In this document: piece by piece, positions 6,700 through 7,498 of the stretch
Layout: every line of letters begins with the position of its first letter
Numbering within the stretch: position 1 is the first letter of the stretch
DNA from: Methanobacteriota archaeon
GTDB taxonomy: Archaea > Thermoplasmatota > Poseidoniia > Poseidoniales > Poseidoniaceae
DNA length: 7,498 bases
Reading direction: 5' to 3'
NCBI GenBank assembly: GCA_002694245.1
Contig: NZLM01000051.1
Coordinates: 1 to 7,498 of the forward strand
Translations under genes and position numbers: made by a program
The notes under the pieces: model-generated
Seen by the model: the letters and a program-made list of their open reading frames with translations, nothing else
What the model was told of the DNA's origin: nothing
Database searches by the model: none

Positions 6700-6719
6700 C
6701 CTTTTCATCAGTTGAAAGG
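6700..6719 (+). promoter_or_regulatory. hairpin that may mask the permease ribosome site
   Basis: CCTTTT (6700-6705) can pair with GAAAGG (6714-6719), five Watson-Crick pairs plus one G-T, around an 8-base loop. The 3' arm is the likely ribosome site of the permease (AAAGG). The same purine run can alternatively pair with GCCCTTT at 6735-6741, inside the gene, with one bulge. The stem is weak, so an effect on translation is only possible. Confidence 0.25.
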
Positions 6720-6725
6720 GGCCCT

Positions 6726-7498
6726 GTGATAGCTGCCCTTTTAATTGCTATTTTTTTGCTATTGTTTCTGATAATACCAGTGGCGCAGGTGATTTATGTG
6801 GCCTTTCAAGATCCGAATACAGGTTCTTTTACTTTTATAAACTTCGTTGATTTTTTTGGAAATTCCCTATTCTTAGAGTCATTTATCAACTCATTTTATG
6901 TTGCAAGTATGTCGGTTTTAGTTGCATCGATTATAGCGATGCCGCTTGCTTATTTTACAACCCGTTTTAATTTTCATGGCGCTCTTTTAATACAAACTCT
7001 CGGAATCATACCACTGATAATGCCGCCCTTTGTGGGAGCTATTGCGATGCAGCTGCTTTTTGGTGCTAATGGTTCAATAAACCTAATTCTAGATGAACAT
7101 GTAGGATTCACAATTCCGTTTATGGAGGGTTTGAATGGGGTAATTTTGGTTGAGAGTGTTCATTACTTTCCTTTCATTTTAATTAACTTATCTGCGGCTC
7201 TTAATAATATTGATAGGGCAATGGAAGAATCGGCTCAAAACTTAGGATCTTCTGGAACTCGATTGTTCCGTCGTATTGTATTTCCTCTTGCTATGCCGGG
7301 CTATGTGGCTGGAGCTGCGCTTGTATTTATTAAAGTGTTTGATGACTTAGGTACGCCTCTCCTTCTTAACATAAATAATATGCTGGCACCTCAGGCTTAC
7401 TTACGCATCTCGTCAATAGGAATTGCGGATCCAATGGGCTATGTAATTTCTGTCATCTTGGTAGGCTTTTCTCTTTTATCTCTCTGGATATCACTGCT
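6726..7498 (+). CDS. ABC transporter permease, FbpB/AfuB family (partial, runs off the window)
   Basis: A reading frame open from 6654 to the window edge encodes an integral inner-membrane protein. From GTG 6726 there are 257 full codons: a first hydrophobic helix (about 2-25), a periplasmic segment containing FQDPNTGSFTFINF, then helices about 55-78, 85-112, 135-160, 190-205 and 238-256. The cytoplasmic EAA loop that docks onto the ATPase is clear: EESAQNLGSSGTRLF (167-181), then I184 and P187. GTG 6726 is preferred because AAGG lies 6 bases upstream (6716-6719); an alternative TTG at 6678 would add 16 residues with a basic start but has no ribosome site. No stop codon is reached. FbpB/AfuB relatives are often two fused permease halves, so much of the gene may lie outside the window. 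As the partner of SBP2 it should form the channel for the bound ligand. Confidence 0.9.
   Translation, partial: MIAALLIAIFLLLFLIIPVAQVIYVAFQDPNTGSFTFINFVDFFGNSLFLESFINSFYVASMSVLVASIIAMPLAYFTTRFNFHGALLIQTLGIIPLIMPPFVGAIAMQLLFGANGSINLILDEHVGFTIPFMEGLNGVILVESVHYFPFILINLSAALNNIDRAMEESAQNLGSSGTRLFRRIVFPLAMPGYVAGAALVFIKVFDDLGTPLLLNINNMLAPQAYLRISSIGIADPMGYVISVILVGFSLLSLWISL

Overview
This AT-rich window comes from a Gram-negative bacterium, most likely a proteobacterium. The evidence is two Sec signal peptides ending in A-x-A, an NtrC-family sigma-54 activator with a matching -24/-12 promoter, and a TorS/DctB-style histidine kinase. An alphaproteobacterium is my guess from the flavour of the kinase and regulator; the sequence alone does not prove it.

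Layout, all main genes on the + strand. Positions 1-189 are non-coding or hold the edge of a divergent gene; a strong minus-strand ribosome site precedes a 16-codon reading frame there. Positions 193-1689 encode a periplasmic solute-binding protein (SBP1). Its first ~50 codons look like the start of an unrelated zinc alcohol dehydrogenase, joined in frame to the SBP signal peptide. A membrane histidine kinase (1707-3632) and a sigma-54-dependent response regulator (3645-4997) follow with gaps of only 17 and 12 bases, so these three are probably one operon. The 210-base gap after the regulator is a dense control region: an imperfect palindrome overlapping 21-bp-spaced direct repeats (candidate enhancer), an IHF-like site, a second perfect dyad, a near-consensus sigma-54 promoter, and a hairpin in the predicted 5' leader. 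It drives a second solute-binding protein (SBP2, 5208-6539), a paralogue of SBP1 with roughly half its residues identical by eye. A strong intrinsic-terminator-like hairpin follows, then the start of an ABC transporter permease (6726 to the window edge).

How it fits together (inference from known families): SBP1, kinase and regulator resemble the Salmonella PgtC-PgtB-PgtA phosphoglycerate-sensing cassette, in which a periplasmic binding protein works with a sensor kinase and an NtrC-type regulator. In Salmonella the target is the MFS transporter PgtP. Here the target appears to be an ABC transporter whose binding protein is itself a PgtC/AfuA relative. The model is that SBP1 senses a periplasmic ligand, possibly a phosphorylated organic acid or sugar phosphate, and signals through the kinase. 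The regulator then activates sigma-54 transcription of SBP2 and the permease, which import the same or a similar ligand. The window stops inside the permease, so the ATPase and any catabolic genes are not visible.
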